The notes under the pieces are model-generated. The model was given only the letters and a program-made list of their open reading frames with translations, made no database searches and was not told the DNA's origin. A program made the position numbers and the translations under genes. Source: JAGLTA01 sp034660735 (GTDB lineage Bacteria > Patescibacteriota > Patescibacteriia > JAACEG01). Taken from it: 18,075 nt of DNA. The DNA lies in the NCBI GenBank assembly GCA_034660735.1, contig JAYEJQ010000025.1, forward strand, positions 1 to 18,075, given 5' to 3'. Below are positions 6,904 through 14,197 of the stretch, in pieces (position 1 is the stretch's first letter; the number at the start of each line of letters is the position of its first letter).

Positions 6904-7314
6904 ATGATTTATTGCGATATAAACAATACTACGAAGGGAAAAATAAGAAAAGTTTTTATTAAAAATATAATTTTGCAAGTTTTAAAATATTTAAGTATTA
7001 AGAAAGCTGATATTTCCGCAGTTATAGTTAGCAGAGAGGATATAAAGAAATTAAATAAAAAATATCGCGCTAAAAATAGCGTGACAGATGTTTTAAGTTT
7101 TTGTTATTCTAAAAAACCTTTAGACGGAGAGATAGTTATATGCTATAGCAAGGCGTTAAAGCAGGCAAAAGAGAAAAACCATAAATTAGAGCAGGAGATT
7201 GCGTTGTTGTTAATACACTCCATTCTTCATTTAGTCGGATATAATCATAAAAATATCAGCGAAGAGTTACGAATGAAAAAATTAGAAGAGATAATATTAT
7301 CAAAAATAAAATGA
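6904..7314 (+). CDS. ybeY: endoribonuclease YbeY (rRNA maturation factor)
   Basis: YbeY is a zinc-dependent single-strand RNA endonuclease involved in 16S 3'-end maturation and ribosome quality control. The zinc motif HSILHLVGYNH gives His105, His109 and His115 in the standard H-x3-H-x5-H spacing (the family more often has GYDH). The earlier conserved blocks are YRAKNSVTDVLSF (54-66; family Y-R-x-K-x-x-x-T-D-V-L-S-F) and DGEIVIC (74-80). At 136 residues it is near the short end of the family but complete. It starts 2 bases after the upstream stop and its TGA overlaps the ATG of the next gene (ATGA at 7311-7314), so translation is probably coupled. Confidence 0.93.
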   Translation: MIYCDINNTTKGKIRKVFIKNIILQVLKYLSIKKADISAVIVSREDIKKLNKKYRAKNSVTDVLSFCYSKKPLDGEIVICYSKALKQAKEKNHKLEQEIALLLIHSILHLVGYNHKNISEELRMKKLEEIILSKIK

Positions 7315-7685
7315 ATTTTTTTAATTTTAGACGGGCGGGAAAAAGTTTCATTTACGCTTTTCGCGGATTAAGAAGCGCTTGGAAAAGAGAGCAGAATTTT
7401 CGTTTTCATATAATTGCCGCCATTATAGTTTTAATCACCGCTATTTTTCTGCGGATGAGCAGGACGGATTTTTTATTTCTTTTAATTTTAATTTGTTCTG
7501 TCTTGATTTTAGAGTTAGTAAATACTGTTTTTGAGCGTCTGATAGATATTTTAAAACCGAGAATACACCAATATTCCAAAGAGATAAAAAATATTTCTTC
7601 AGCGATTGTTTTATTAGCGGCGATTTTTAGCGTTTTGTCCGGAATTATTATTTTTTATCCTTATATATGCGAATTCTTTCAATAG
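7311..7685 (+). CDS. dgkA: diacylglycerol/undecaprenol kinase-like membrane protein (DgkA family)
   Basis: This small integral-membrane lipid kinase has three predicted helices (about 32-48, 53-72 and 96-117). Family blocks are FxYAFRGLRSAWKREQNFRFH (N-terminal surface helix) and the active-site motif ELVNTVFERLID (68-79), with Glu68, Asn71 and Glu75 matching E. coli Glu69, Asn72 and Glu76. In Gram-positive members this family phosphorylates undecaprenol for cell-wall lipid recycling. One key residue differs: ungapped alignment from the NT pair places Lys93-Asn94 where the family has Lys-Asp (E. coli Lys94-Asp95). The Asp to Asn change may lower or alter activity. The 124-residue length is normal. 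The gene overlaps ybeY by 4 bases and tsaD by 19 bases, which indicates tight coupling. Confidence 0.85.
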   Translation: MNFFNFRRAGKSFIYAFRGLRSAWKREQNFRFHIIAAIIVLITAIFLRMSRTDFLFLLILICSVLILELVNTVFERLIDILKPRIHQYSKEIKNISSAIVLLAAIFSVLSGIIIFYPYICEFFQ

Positions 7686-8728
7686 AGACAAGTTGCGATG
7701 AAACCGCTGTCGCGGTTGTTGAAGCAAGAAACAAGTCAATGCCTTGTTTTAATGTTTTGGCGAATATTGTATCATCGCAGATAAAAGAGCATTCAAAGTT
7801 TGGCGGGGTCGTTCCTAATTTAGCCGCGAGCATACATCTTGAAAATATTAATATTTGTTTAGAAAAAGCGCTGAAAAAATCAAAAAATCGTTTGAGCGAC
7901 ATTGATTTAATTGCGGTTACTCGCGGTCCAGGGCTTATCCCAGCGCTGCTTGTAGGCGTTAATTTCGCTAAAACTTTATCGTACGCGCGCGACATTCCAT
8001 TGATCGGCGTAAATCATATAGAGGGGCATATATATGTGAATTTTATAAAAAATTCGCGATTTTTTTCTATTACTAACAACAGTCAAGCAGGCAGCGGATT
8101 TCCAATTATAATTTTAACAGTATCTGGCGGGCATACTATGTTAGTTTTAATGAAAGATCATCTAAACTATAAAATTATAGGGAAAACACTTGATGACGCG
8201 GCAGGCGAGGCATTTGACAAAGCGGCAAGATTGTTGGGTTTAGGATATCCTGGAGGTCCCGCTATTTCGGCTCACGCGAAAAAATTTTGTAAAAAAATAA
8301 CAACGGCAATCAAATTGCCGCGTCCGATGATAGACAGAAATAATTTTGATTTTTCGTTTTCAGGACTTAAAACAGCATTATTATATAAATTAAAAGATGA
8401 TAAAGATTGGAAAAAAAGAATACCTGAATACGCTACGGAATTTCAGCAAGCGGCAATAGATGTTTTAGTGAAAAAAACAGCTAAAGCCGCTGAAAAATAT
8501 GGAGCGCAATATGTTTTTTTGACTGGAGGAGTTGCAGCTAATCAAGAATTAAGATTTCAATTAAGGCAGAAAATAGAAAAAGAATTGACCATTAATTTTA
8601 ACGTTCCTGATTTAGAATATTGCGGCGATAACGCCGTTATGATTGCCGTTGCGGGATATTATCGCTATTTAAGCAGAGAATTAAGCGATTGGCGAAATTT
8701 AAAAGCTGACGCGAATTTAAAGCTTTAA
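7667..8728 (+). CDS. tsaD: tRNA N6-adenosine threonylcarbamoyltransferase TsaD
   Basis: TsaD is the catalytic subunit that transfers threonylcarbamoyl to A37 of ANN-decoding tRNAs (t6A), working with TsaB and TsaE. The ASKHA-fold features are complete: ILSIETSCDETAVAVV (3-18), the metal-binding NHIEGH with His117 and His121, SGGHTML (153-159), the substrate loop TLDDAAGEAFDKAARLLGLG (174-193), FTGGVAANxELR-type LTGGVAANQELR (285-296), and CGDNAVM (319-325) with metal ligand Asp321. The 353-residue length is typical. The start ATG lies inside the end of the kinase gene (19-base overlap), and the IETSCDE block begins only six residues later, which supports this start. tsaB and tsaE are not in the window. 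Confidence 0.96.
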   Translation: MRILSIETSCDETAVAVVEARNKSMPCFNVLANIVSSQIKEHSKFGGVVPNLAASIHLENINICLEKALKKSKNRLSDIDLIAVTRGPGLIPALLVGVNFAKTLSYARDIPLIGVNHIEGHIYVNFIKNSRFFSITNNSQAGSGFPIIILTVSGGHTMLVLMKDHLNYKIIGKTLDDAAGEAFDKAARLLGLGYPGGPAISAHAKKFCKKITTAIKLPRPMIDRNNFDFSFSGLKTALLYKLKDDKDWKKRIPEYATEFQQAAIDVLVKKTAKAAEKYGAQYVFLTGGVAANQELRFQLRQKIEKELTINFNVPDLEYCGDNAVMIAVAGYYRYLSRELSDWRNLKADANLKL

Positions 8729-8798
8729 TTTAATTTCAAAAAATAAATTTTACAGATTAGAGATTACTTTAATAAAGAATAATTCAATGTATTAAAGA

Positions 8799-8824
8799 TT
8801 GAAAAATATTTCAAATAATATAAA
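8799..8824 (+). promoter_or_regulatory. possible promoter with inverted repeat before lysS
   Basis: TTGAAA (8799-8804) and TTTCAA (8809-8814) form a short inverted repeat. TTGAAA could also act as a -35 with TATAAA at 8819-8824, but the 14-base spacer is too short for a normal sigma70 promoter. The 125-bp gap has no other clear signal. Confidence 0.22.
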
Positions 8825-8853
8825 ATTAAAATAATAAAATATTTAATTATATA

Positions 8854-10323
8854 ATGAATTTTATGGAAAAAATAAGCGAAAAGAAAGATCGTTTGGAAAA
8901 GTTGCAAAAACTTAAGGATCTTAATATAAATCCGTATTCTGCTAAATCAGGCAGGACAGATTTTATTATTGATGCTTTAAAGAATTTTGTTGAATTAAAA
9001 AAGAAAGAAAAAATCGTTTGTATTACTGGAAGATTGCGAAGTTTAAGGGGGCACGGAAATTTAACATTCGCGCATTTGCAAGATGCTAGCGGAAAAATTC
9101 AGATTGCTTTTTCAAAAAAAGAGATAGGCGTTGAAAGTTATAAAATTTTGTCAAAATTTATTGATATAGGTGATTTTATTGAAGTGAGTGGAATTTGTTT
9201 TGAAACAAAACGAGGCGAAAAAAGTATAATGGCGAAAAAATGGAAAATTTTAACAAAAGCGCTAATGCCTTTGCCAGATAAATGGCACGGATTAAAAGAC
9301 GAAGAAGAAAAATTCAGAAAAAGATATTTAGATATTCTATTTAATCCAGAAGTTCGCGAAATGATAGAAAAGAAAGCTATATTTTGGCATGCTGTCCGTG
9401 AGTTTATGCTGGGTAAAGATTTTTTAGAAACACAAACGCCTGTTTTTGAAAATACTGCTGGAGGCGCTGACGCGCGGCCGTTTATTACGCATCATAATGC
9501 TTTAGATATTAATGTTTATTTAAGAATTTCAGCTGGTGAATTATGGCAAAAAAGATTGATGGTTGCGGGATTTGAAAAAACTTTTGAAATAGGCAGAATT
9601 TTTAGAAATGAAGGAATATCGGCGGAACATTTGCAGGATTACACGCAAATGGAATTTTATTGGGCTTATGCCGATTATAAAGACGGAATGAAATTTGTAA
9701 AAGAATTATATAAATATATCGCGAAAAAAACTTTCGGAAAATTGAAATTTAAAATTGGAAAATTTGATATTGATTTAGGCGGAAAATGGGAAGAGTACGA
9801 CTATTTGAATATTATAGAAAAAAATACTGGGATTGATATTTCAAAGACTAGTATTAAAGAGATAGAAAAAAAATTAAAAGAATTAAAAATTGAATACGAC
9901 AAAAAAGGATTTAATATTACGCGCGGGATTGATAATTTATGGAAATATTGCCGCAAAAATATAGGCGGTCCTGGATTTTTAATAAATGTTCCCGTGAGTA
10001 TGGAACCGCTTGCGAAAAAGGATGAAGTGAACAAAAATATTGTTCAACGTTTTCAGATAATTTTGGCTGGTTCGGAAATGGGAAAGGGGTATAGCGAACT
10101 TAATGATCCAATTGACCAAAAAGAAAGATTTACTGAACAACAAAAATTGCGTGAATCTGGCGACGAAGAAGCGCAGATGTTTGACAAAGAATTTGTGGAA
10201 GCGTTAGAATACGGAATGCCTCCGACTTGCGGGTTTGGATTATCAGAAAGGCTATTTAGTTTTTTAATGGACAAGCCGGCGCGCGAATGCCAGATTTTTC
10301 CGTTGATGAAACCGAAATTATAA
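8854..10323 (+). CDS. lysS: lysine--tRNA ligase, class II
   Basis: This is a class II aminoacyl-tRNA synthetase charging tRNA-Lys. The N-terminal OB-fold anticodon-binding domain (about 55-135) includes ITGRLRSLRGHGNLTFAHLQD. The catalytic core has the LysRS-specific block GGADARPFITHHNALDIN (203-220), followed by LRISAGELWQKRLMVAGFEK, motif 2 FEIGRIFRNEGIS (244-256) with ATP-binding Arg251, the YTQMEFYWAYADY region (263-275), and motif 3 around GFGLSERL (460-467). HNPEF, usual after motif 2 in E. coli LysRS, is replaced by HLQDYTQ, a form I associate with CPR enzymes. The length of 489 is normal. A second ATG three codons in (8863) is an equally plausible start, and neither has a Shine-Dalgarno sequence. 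The gene stands alone, with gaps on both sides. Confidence 0.95.
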   Translation: MNFMEKISEKKDRLEKLQKLKDLNINPYSAKSGRTDFIIDALKNFVELKKKEKIVCITGRLRSLRGHGNLTFAHLQDASGKIQIAFSKKEIGVESYKILSKFIDIGDFIEVSGICFETKRGEKSIMAKKWKILTKALMPLPDKWHGLKDEEEKFRKRYLDILFNPEVREMIEKKAIFWHAVREFMLGKDFLETQTPVFENTAGGADARPFITHHNALDINVYLRISAGELWQKRLMVAGFEKTFEIGRIFRNEGISAEHLQDYTQMEFYWAYADYKDGMKFVKELYKYIAKKTFGKLKFKIGKFDIDLGGKWEEYDYLNIIEKNTGIDISKTSIKEIEKKLKELKIEYDKKGFNITRGIDNLWKYCRKNIGGPGFLINVPVSMEPLAKKDEVNKNIVQRFQIILAGSEMGKGYSELNDPIDQKERFTEQQKLRESGDEEAQMFDKEFVEALEYGMPPTCGFGLSERLFSFLMDKPARECQIFPLMKPKL

Positions 10324-10405
10324 AAAAACTTATGAAAATGCAGATTTTAAAATAATTAATCAGGAGAATTATTTAGAGTTTATTTTATAAAAATTTTTGG
10401 TAAAT

Positions 10406-10759
10406 ATGAAACTTATTATTCCTTATTCTATTGAAAGGCAGTTAAAAAAAATAGGCATTACTGTCAATAATTTTTTATGTTTTTTAAAAGAAACACCTTT
10501 TAAAAGTAAAAAGTTGATAGAAATTTGCGCCCCATTAGATGGTATAAAAGTTTATAAGGCATATTTAGACAATCTTAAACGAGCGATAATATTTTGCAAG
10601 CATAAAAAAGGAATTATATATCCTGTATATGTTGGAAATAAAAATGATTCTATTGCTAAAAATATTACAGTAAATATTGTCAGAAAAAATGTTGAGATAT
10701 GGCAAATTAAAGTTTTAAAAGATATTCAAGATAAAAATTATAAAATACGGCATTATTAA
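10406..10759 (+). CDS. hypothetical 117-residue protein, possible toxin
   Basis: I do not recognise this protein with certainty. It opens with a short strand-helix (MKLIIPYSIERQLKKIGI). The middle part KVYKAYLDNLKRAIIFCKHKKGI and the following YPVYVGNKND look like paired beta strands with basic residues, broadly as in RelE/HigB-type small toxins, but no diagnostic catalytic set is visible. It is strongly basic. The next gene, 60 bases on, is a ribbon-helix-helix antitoxin-like protein, which is why a toxin role is raised. If this is a toxin-antitoxin pair the order is toxin first, and the antitoxin has its own operator. The start is ATG at 10406. A TTG three codons upstream (10397) is less likely. 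No Shine-Dalgarno sequence is seen. Confidence 0.65.
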   Translation: MKLIIPYSIERQLKKIGITVNNFLCFLKETPFKSKKLIEICAPLDGIKVYKAYLDNLKRAIIFCKHKKGIIYPVYVGNKNDSIAKNITVNIVRKNVEIWQIKVLKDIQDKNYKIRHY

Positions 10760-10760
10760 A

Positions 10761-10796
10761 TTTGCGTTTTTATATAAGATGCTATACAATGTATAG
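10761..10796 (+). promoter_or_regulatory. promoter overlapped by a palindromic operator candidate
   Basis: CTATAC (10782-10787) and GTATAG (10791-10796) form a perfect 6-bp inverted repeat with a 3-base centre. It overlaps a possible -10 (TATACA, 10783-10788) with a weak -35 (TTTGCG, 10761-10766) 16 bases upstream. The palindrome lies 24 bases before the ribbon-helix-helix gene, an arrangement typical of autoregulation by such proteins. Confidence 0.45.
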
Positions 10797-10819
10797 TAAT
10801 AATATTTAACTTAAATTAT

Positions 10820-11086
10820 ATGCAATCAACACAAATAAATTTTCGTATTCCTATTAAATTAAAACAACAGGCGCAAAAAAAAGCTGAAAATTTAGATATG
10901 AATTTAAGCGGAGTAGTAAAACTTTTTTTAGAAAAATTTGCGTGTGAAGATGTGTTTGAAATTCAGACGCGGCATAATATAAAATGGGAAAAAATATTTG
11001 ATCAAGGCGTTAAAGATTATTTTATGAGCGAAAAAGGAAGAAAAAACGCGCGGGCGATTGATGATTTGTTATGTGATGTAAAATAG
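10820..11086 (+). CDS. ribbon-helix-helix antitoxin-like protein (RelB/DinJ type)
   Basis: The 88-residue protein has a classic ribbon-helix-helix start. Strand TQINFRIPIKLK (4-15) is followed by helix QQAQKKAENLDM (16-27), the turn NLS and a second helix GVVKLFLEKFA (31-41). RelB/DinJ antitoxins and related repressors dimerise through this fold and place the strand in the DNA major groove. The C-terminal half (about 45-88), which in antitoxins wraps the toxin, is charged and has no membrane or catalytic features. The palindrome CTATAC-N3-GTATAG just upstream fits an operator. The only candidate partner is the preceding basic protein at 10406; the next gene is a nucleotidyltransferase, not a known toxin. 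Confidence 0.75.
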   Translation: MQSTQINFRIPIKLKQQAQKKAENLDMNLSGVVKLFLEKFACEDVFEIQTRHNIKWEKIFDQGVKDYFMSEKGRKNARAIDDLLCDVK

Positions 11087-11113
11087 TTTTTATTTAGATT
11101 GAAAATTTAAAGA

Positions 11114-11536
11114 ATGGAAAATGAAATAAAAAAAATAATGGTGTTTGGGACATTTGATATTTTTCATAAAGGGCATAAAAATTTTTTAGAGCAAGCGCGA
11201 AAATTTGGAGATTATTTAATAGTAATTATTGCGCGCGATGAAAATGTTAAAAATATTAAAGGGGGATTTCCGCAAAACAGCGAGTTAAAAAGGTTGATTG
11301 AAATAAAAAAAAGCGAGTTAGCAAATAAAATTATTTTAGGAAATTTGAGTGATAAATATAAAGTTATAAAAAAATATAAACCAGATATAATTTGTTTGGG
11401 TTATGATCAAAAAATATCAATTAAAGAATTAAAAGAAAAAATACAAGAATTTAATTTATTGAACACAAAAATTGTTCGGCTAAAAGCGTATTGTCCAAAA
11501 AAATATAAATCATCAAAATTTAAAAAATATGAATAA
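11114..11536 (+). CDS. cytidylyltransferase-fold nucleotidyltransferase (TagD/RibL-like)
   Basis: This is a nucleotidylyltransferase of the HxGH superfamily. The signature IMVFGTFDIFHKGHKNFLEQA (8-28) carries His18-x-Gly-His21, which bind the nucleotide triphosphate. YLIVIIARDENV follows (second strand, Asp37-type position). The late block KYKPDIICLGYDQ (about 88-100) is the usual sugar/flavin-side strand, and YKSSKFKKYE at the C-terminus stands where related enzymes have RTxxISSS or KSSKI. The short length of 140 and the block order fit glycerol-3-phosphate cytidylyltransferase (TagD) or archaeal-type FAD synthetase (RibL); the substrate cannot be decided from sequence alone. The stop overlaps the next gene's start by 8 bases, so it is translationally coupled to the Fic protein. 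Confidence 0.82.
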   Translation: MENEIKKIMVFGTFDIFHKGHKNFLEQARKFGDYLIVIIARDENVKNIKGGFPQNSELKRLIEIKKSELANKIILGNLSDKYKVIKKYKPDIICLGYDQKISIKELKEKIQEFNLLNTKIVRLKAYCPKKYKSSKFKKYE

Positions 11537-12311
11537 TTTAAAAATAATACAGCATAAAAATTTTAGGATAAAAGACTTGAAATATAAAATTGATAAAAAA
11601 ACAAGCCAGCAAATTTTAGATTTGCAAAAAAAATTTGAGTTAAAATTTAATAAAGAAGATCAAAAAAAATTGGCGTTTTCGCAAAAAGTTGATTATATCC
11701 ACAACACAACTGCGTTAGAAGGCAATACTTACACTTACGCGGAAACAGAAACTTTGTTGTCTGGAGTTACAATCGGCGGCCATACAATCAAGGAAGAAAA
11801 TGAGATATTAAACCAAAAAGAAGCATGGGAATTTACACTAAACAGCGCTTTCCAAAAAGCAAAAATAGAAATAACGGAAAATTTAATTAAAGATACTCAT
11901 TGGCGAGTTGGTAAAGATACGGTTGTAAATCCTGGTCAATATAGGACAGGAAGAGTAAAAATAGGTGGCGCAAATTATAATCCTCCGAAAACAAACCAAG
12001 AGATAGAAAATTTAATTGCTATTTTTTTGGATGATTTTAAAGATTTGAATGAGGAAGTTTATATTAAGGCAATTATTATTCATTTTGTTATTGCGTTAAT
12101 TCAGCCATTTTTTGACGGCAATAAAAGAACAGCGCGACTTTTAATGAATTTTGTTTTATTAAAAAACAGTTACCCGCTTTTTTCAATTCCAGTTAAAATA
12201 CGGCAAGAATATATAACAGCGATGATTAAGGGATATGAAAATTTAGACATTAGCGAGTTGGTTAAACTATTAAGCGGATTGATGATTGAGAATTTAGAAG
12301 AGATTATTTAA
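11529..12311 (+). CDS. Fic-domain protein with His-to-Gln change in the active site
   Basis: Fic proteins usually transfer AMP or a related group to target hydroxyls, using the motif HPFx(D/E)GN(G/K)RxxR. Here the motif reads QPFFDGNKRTAR (192-203). Asp196, Asn198, Arg200 and Arg203 are kept, but the catalytic His is Gln192 (codon CAG, 12102-12104). The N-terminal autoinhibitory motif (S/T)xxxE(G/N) is present as TTALEG (60-65, Glu64), which makes this a class II Fic. GQYRTGRVKIGGANYNPP (136-153) is the conserved flap region. The length of 260 is complete and there is no frameshift. Either it is catalytically dead or changed, or it acts as a regulator, or the change is recent. Its start overlaps the cytidylyltransferase gene by 8 bases. 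Confidence 0.9.
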   Translation: MNNLKIIQHKNFRIKDLKYKIDKKTSQQILDLQKKFELKFNKEDQKKLAFSQKVDYIHNTTALEGNTYTYAETETLLSGVTIGGHTIKEENEILNQKEAWEFTLNSAFQKAKIEITENLIKDTHWRVGKDTVVNPGQYRTGRVKIGGANYNPPKTNQEIENLIAIFLDDFKDLNEEVYIKAIIIHFVIALIQPFFDGNKRTARLLMNFVLLKNSYPLFSIPVKIRQEYITAMIKGYENLDISELVKLLSGLMIENLEEII

Positions 12312-12333
12312 TTTAAGTTTATTAAAAAAAGTT

Positions 12334-12771
12334 ATGAAAATAGCAATTTGCGGAAGCCTTAATTTTACATATAAAATTAAAAAAATATCTGATGAACTAA
12401 AAAGTTTAGGATTTGATGTTTTTATTCCAATAAGTTCAGAAAAAATTTTAAGGGGAGAATTTTCATTAGATGAAATAAAGAAAGAAAAAGAAAATGGCCG
12501 AATTGTAAAAAAATTTATCAAATATGATTCTATCAGAGCATACTATAAAATAATAAAAAAATCTGATGTTATATTGGTAGCAAATTTTGATAAAAATAAT
12601 ATTAAAAATTATATAGGAGGCGCCTCTTTTTTAGAAATGGGATTTGCTCATATTTTAAACAAAAAAATATTTTTGCTTAACGATATTCCGCGAATGAGTT
12701 ATATTGACGAAATTAAAGCAATGCAACCAATTGTTTTAAATGGAGATTTAACTAAAATAACAAAAAAATAA
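12334..12771 (+). CDS. nucleoside 2-deoxyribosyltransferase-like Rossmann protein
   Basis: The 145-residue protein begins with MKIAICGSLNF (strand, then Gly loop). It has a middle strand SDVILVANFD (77-86), the block GGASFLEMGFAHILNKKIFLLND (95-117) and the ending YIDEIKAMQPIVLNGDL. That order matches the nucleoside 2-deoxyribosyltransferase/SLOG-like fold, in which the Glu of the G-x-x-x-E-x-G-x-A helix (Glu101) acts in N-glycosidic bond cleavage. Many such small proteins are uncharacterised in CPR genomes, and the substrate is unknown. It may serve nucleotide salvage or removal of modified nucleotides. It starts 22 bases after the Fic gene and probably belongs to the same transcript. No Shine-Dalgarno sequence is present. 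Confidence 0.72.
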   Translation: MKIAICGSLNFTYKIKKISDELKSLGFDVFIPISSEKILRGEFSLDEIKKEKENGRIVKKFIKYDSIRAYYKIIKKSDVILVANFDKNNIKNYIGGASFLEMGFAHILNKKIFLLNDIPRMSYIDEIKAMQPIVLNGDLTKITKK

Positions 12772-12773
12772 TT

Positions 12774-12863
12774 ATGTCAAGTCCTGAAATGGGAGCAGTT
12801 AAGCATAGATTTAGTTTTTTAAATGATCTAAATGGAATTGCATTGGAAATATACGAAATTTAA
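12774..12863 (+). CDS. possible micro-ORF of 29 codons upstream of serS
   Basis: An ATG 2 bases after the preceding stop opens a 29-codon frame (MSSPEMGAVKHRFSFLNDL, then a short tail) that ends 25 bases before the serS start. The composition is protein-like (Ser, Pro, Met, Arg, Phe mix) and less AT-biased than spacer DNA. It matches no family I know. It could be a small protein, a translational coupler for serS, a remnant of a longer gene, or chance. Confidence 0.25.
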   Translation: MSSPEMGAVKHRFSFLNDLNGIALEIYEI

Positions 12864-12888
12864 TTATAATCATAAATATTTAAAATAT

Positions 12889-14193
12889 ATGTTAGATATT
12901 AAATTCATTCGCGAGAACGCGGGAAAAATAAAAGAGGCGGCAAAAAATAAAAATATCAGTTTGGATGTTGGCGAAATCATTAAATTAGATATTAAAAAAA
13001 GGGAGACGCAAAATCAGATTGACGAGTTGCGCGCGCAAAGAAACGAATTAGCGCAAATCGGGAAGCAAGGCAAGCCGACAGGCGAACAGATAGAAAGAGG
13101 GAAAAAAATAAAAATTGAAATCGCAGAAATAGAAAAAAAATCAGATATAATTGAAAGTGATTATAAAAAATTGATGTATGCGATTCCGAATATTTTTTCA
13201 GAAGATACGCCAATTTGTCCCGATGAATCTGGAAATAAGATTTTAAGAAAATATGGAAAAATTCCTAAATTTGATTTTAAAGTTAAAAATCATATGGAAT
13301 TAAGCGAGATCCATAATTTGATTGATACTGAAAAATCAGCGGTTATTTCGGGCGCGAGATTTAATTATTTATTCAATGAAGCTGTGATGATCCAATTTGC
13401 TTTAATACAATTTGTGTTTCAAGTTTTAACAGATAGAAAAATTATTAAAAAATTAGCTGATAAAGTGAGCAATCCATTTGATACTCCGTTTACGCCAGTT
13501 ATTCCTCCAGTAATTATTAAAGCCGAAATAATGAAAAAGATGGATAGATTTGATCCGATTGAAGATAGGTATTATTTAAAAGAGGACGATTCTTTATTTG
13601 TCGGAAGCGCTGAACATACAATGGGTCCTCTGCATCTGAATGAAATTTTAGATGAAAAAGATTTGCCGATTAGATACATTGGTTATTCAACAGCATTTAG
13701 ACGCGAGGCAGGAACTTACGGAAAAGATACGGCTGGAATTTTAAGGCGTCATCAATTTGACAAATTAGAAATGGAAAGTTTTATTCAGCCGAAATACGGA
13801 TTAGTTGAGCAGGATTTAATTATCGCTATTCAGGAATATTTAGTTCAGCAATTAGAAATTCCATATCAGGTGGTAATAAAATGCACCGGTGATATGGGCA
13901 AGCAGGATTTTAGAGCTGTTGATATTGAATGCTGGATGCCAGGGCAGAATAAATATCGCGAAACTCATACTTCAGATTATATGACTGATTATCAAGCGAG
14001 AAGATTAAATACAAAATACAAAACAAAAGACAATAAAAAAGAATTAGTCCATATGAATGACGCCACCGCTTTTGCTATCGGCAGGATTTTAATCGTGATT
14101 TTGGAAAATTATCAGCAAGCGGACGGCTCAATTCTAATCCCAAAAGTTTTGCAAAAATATATGGGCGGAATTAAAAAAATAAAAAAGAAATAA
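12889..14193 (+). CDS. serS: serine--tRNA ligase, class II
   Basis: SerRS charges tRNA-Ser and is the donor for selenocysteine where used. The start MLDIKFIRENAGKIKEAA is the usual SerRS beginning; a possible ATG 57 bases upstream (12832) adds a tail foreign to the family, so 12889 is preferred. The N-terminal coiled-coil arm (about residues 28-92, rich in Glu and Lys) binds the long variable arm of tRNA-Ser. The core follows: FVGSAEHTMGPLHLNEIL (237-254), motif 2 STAFRREAGTYGKDTAGILR (267-286), HQFDKLEM (288-295), and motif 3 near ELVHMNDATAFAIGR (385-399), where many bacteria have HxLNGSGLAVGR. The length of 434 is normal. The gene is followed after 4 bases by the CofE-like gene. Confidence 0.95.
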   Translation: MLDIKFIRENAGKIKEAAKNKNISLDVGEIIKLDIKKRETQNQIDELRAQRNELAQIGKQGKPTGEQIERGKKIKIEIAEIEKKSDIIESDYKKLMYAIPNIFSEDTPICPDESGNKILRKYGKIPKFDFKVKNHMELSEIHNLIDTEKSAVISGARFNYLFNEAVMIQFALIQFVFQVLTDRKIIKKLADKVSNPFDTPFTPVIPPVIIKAEIMKKMDRFDPIEDRYYLKEDDSLFVGSAEHTMGPLHLNEILDEKDLPIRYIGYSTAFRREAGTYGKDTAGILRRHQFDKLEMESFIQPKYGLVEQDLIIAIQEYLVQQLEIPYQVVIKCTGDMGKQDFRAVDIECWMPGQNKYRETHTSDYMTDYQARRLNTKYKTKDNKKELVHMNDATAFAIGRILIVILENYQQADGSILIPKVLQKYMGGIKKIKKK

Positions 14194-14197
14194 AAGT

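Noticed and set aside
12832..12888. Upstream ATG extending SerRS by 19 residues
   Set aside because: The extension (MELHWKYTKF...) is unlike SerRS N-termini, and MLDIKFIREN is the standard start.
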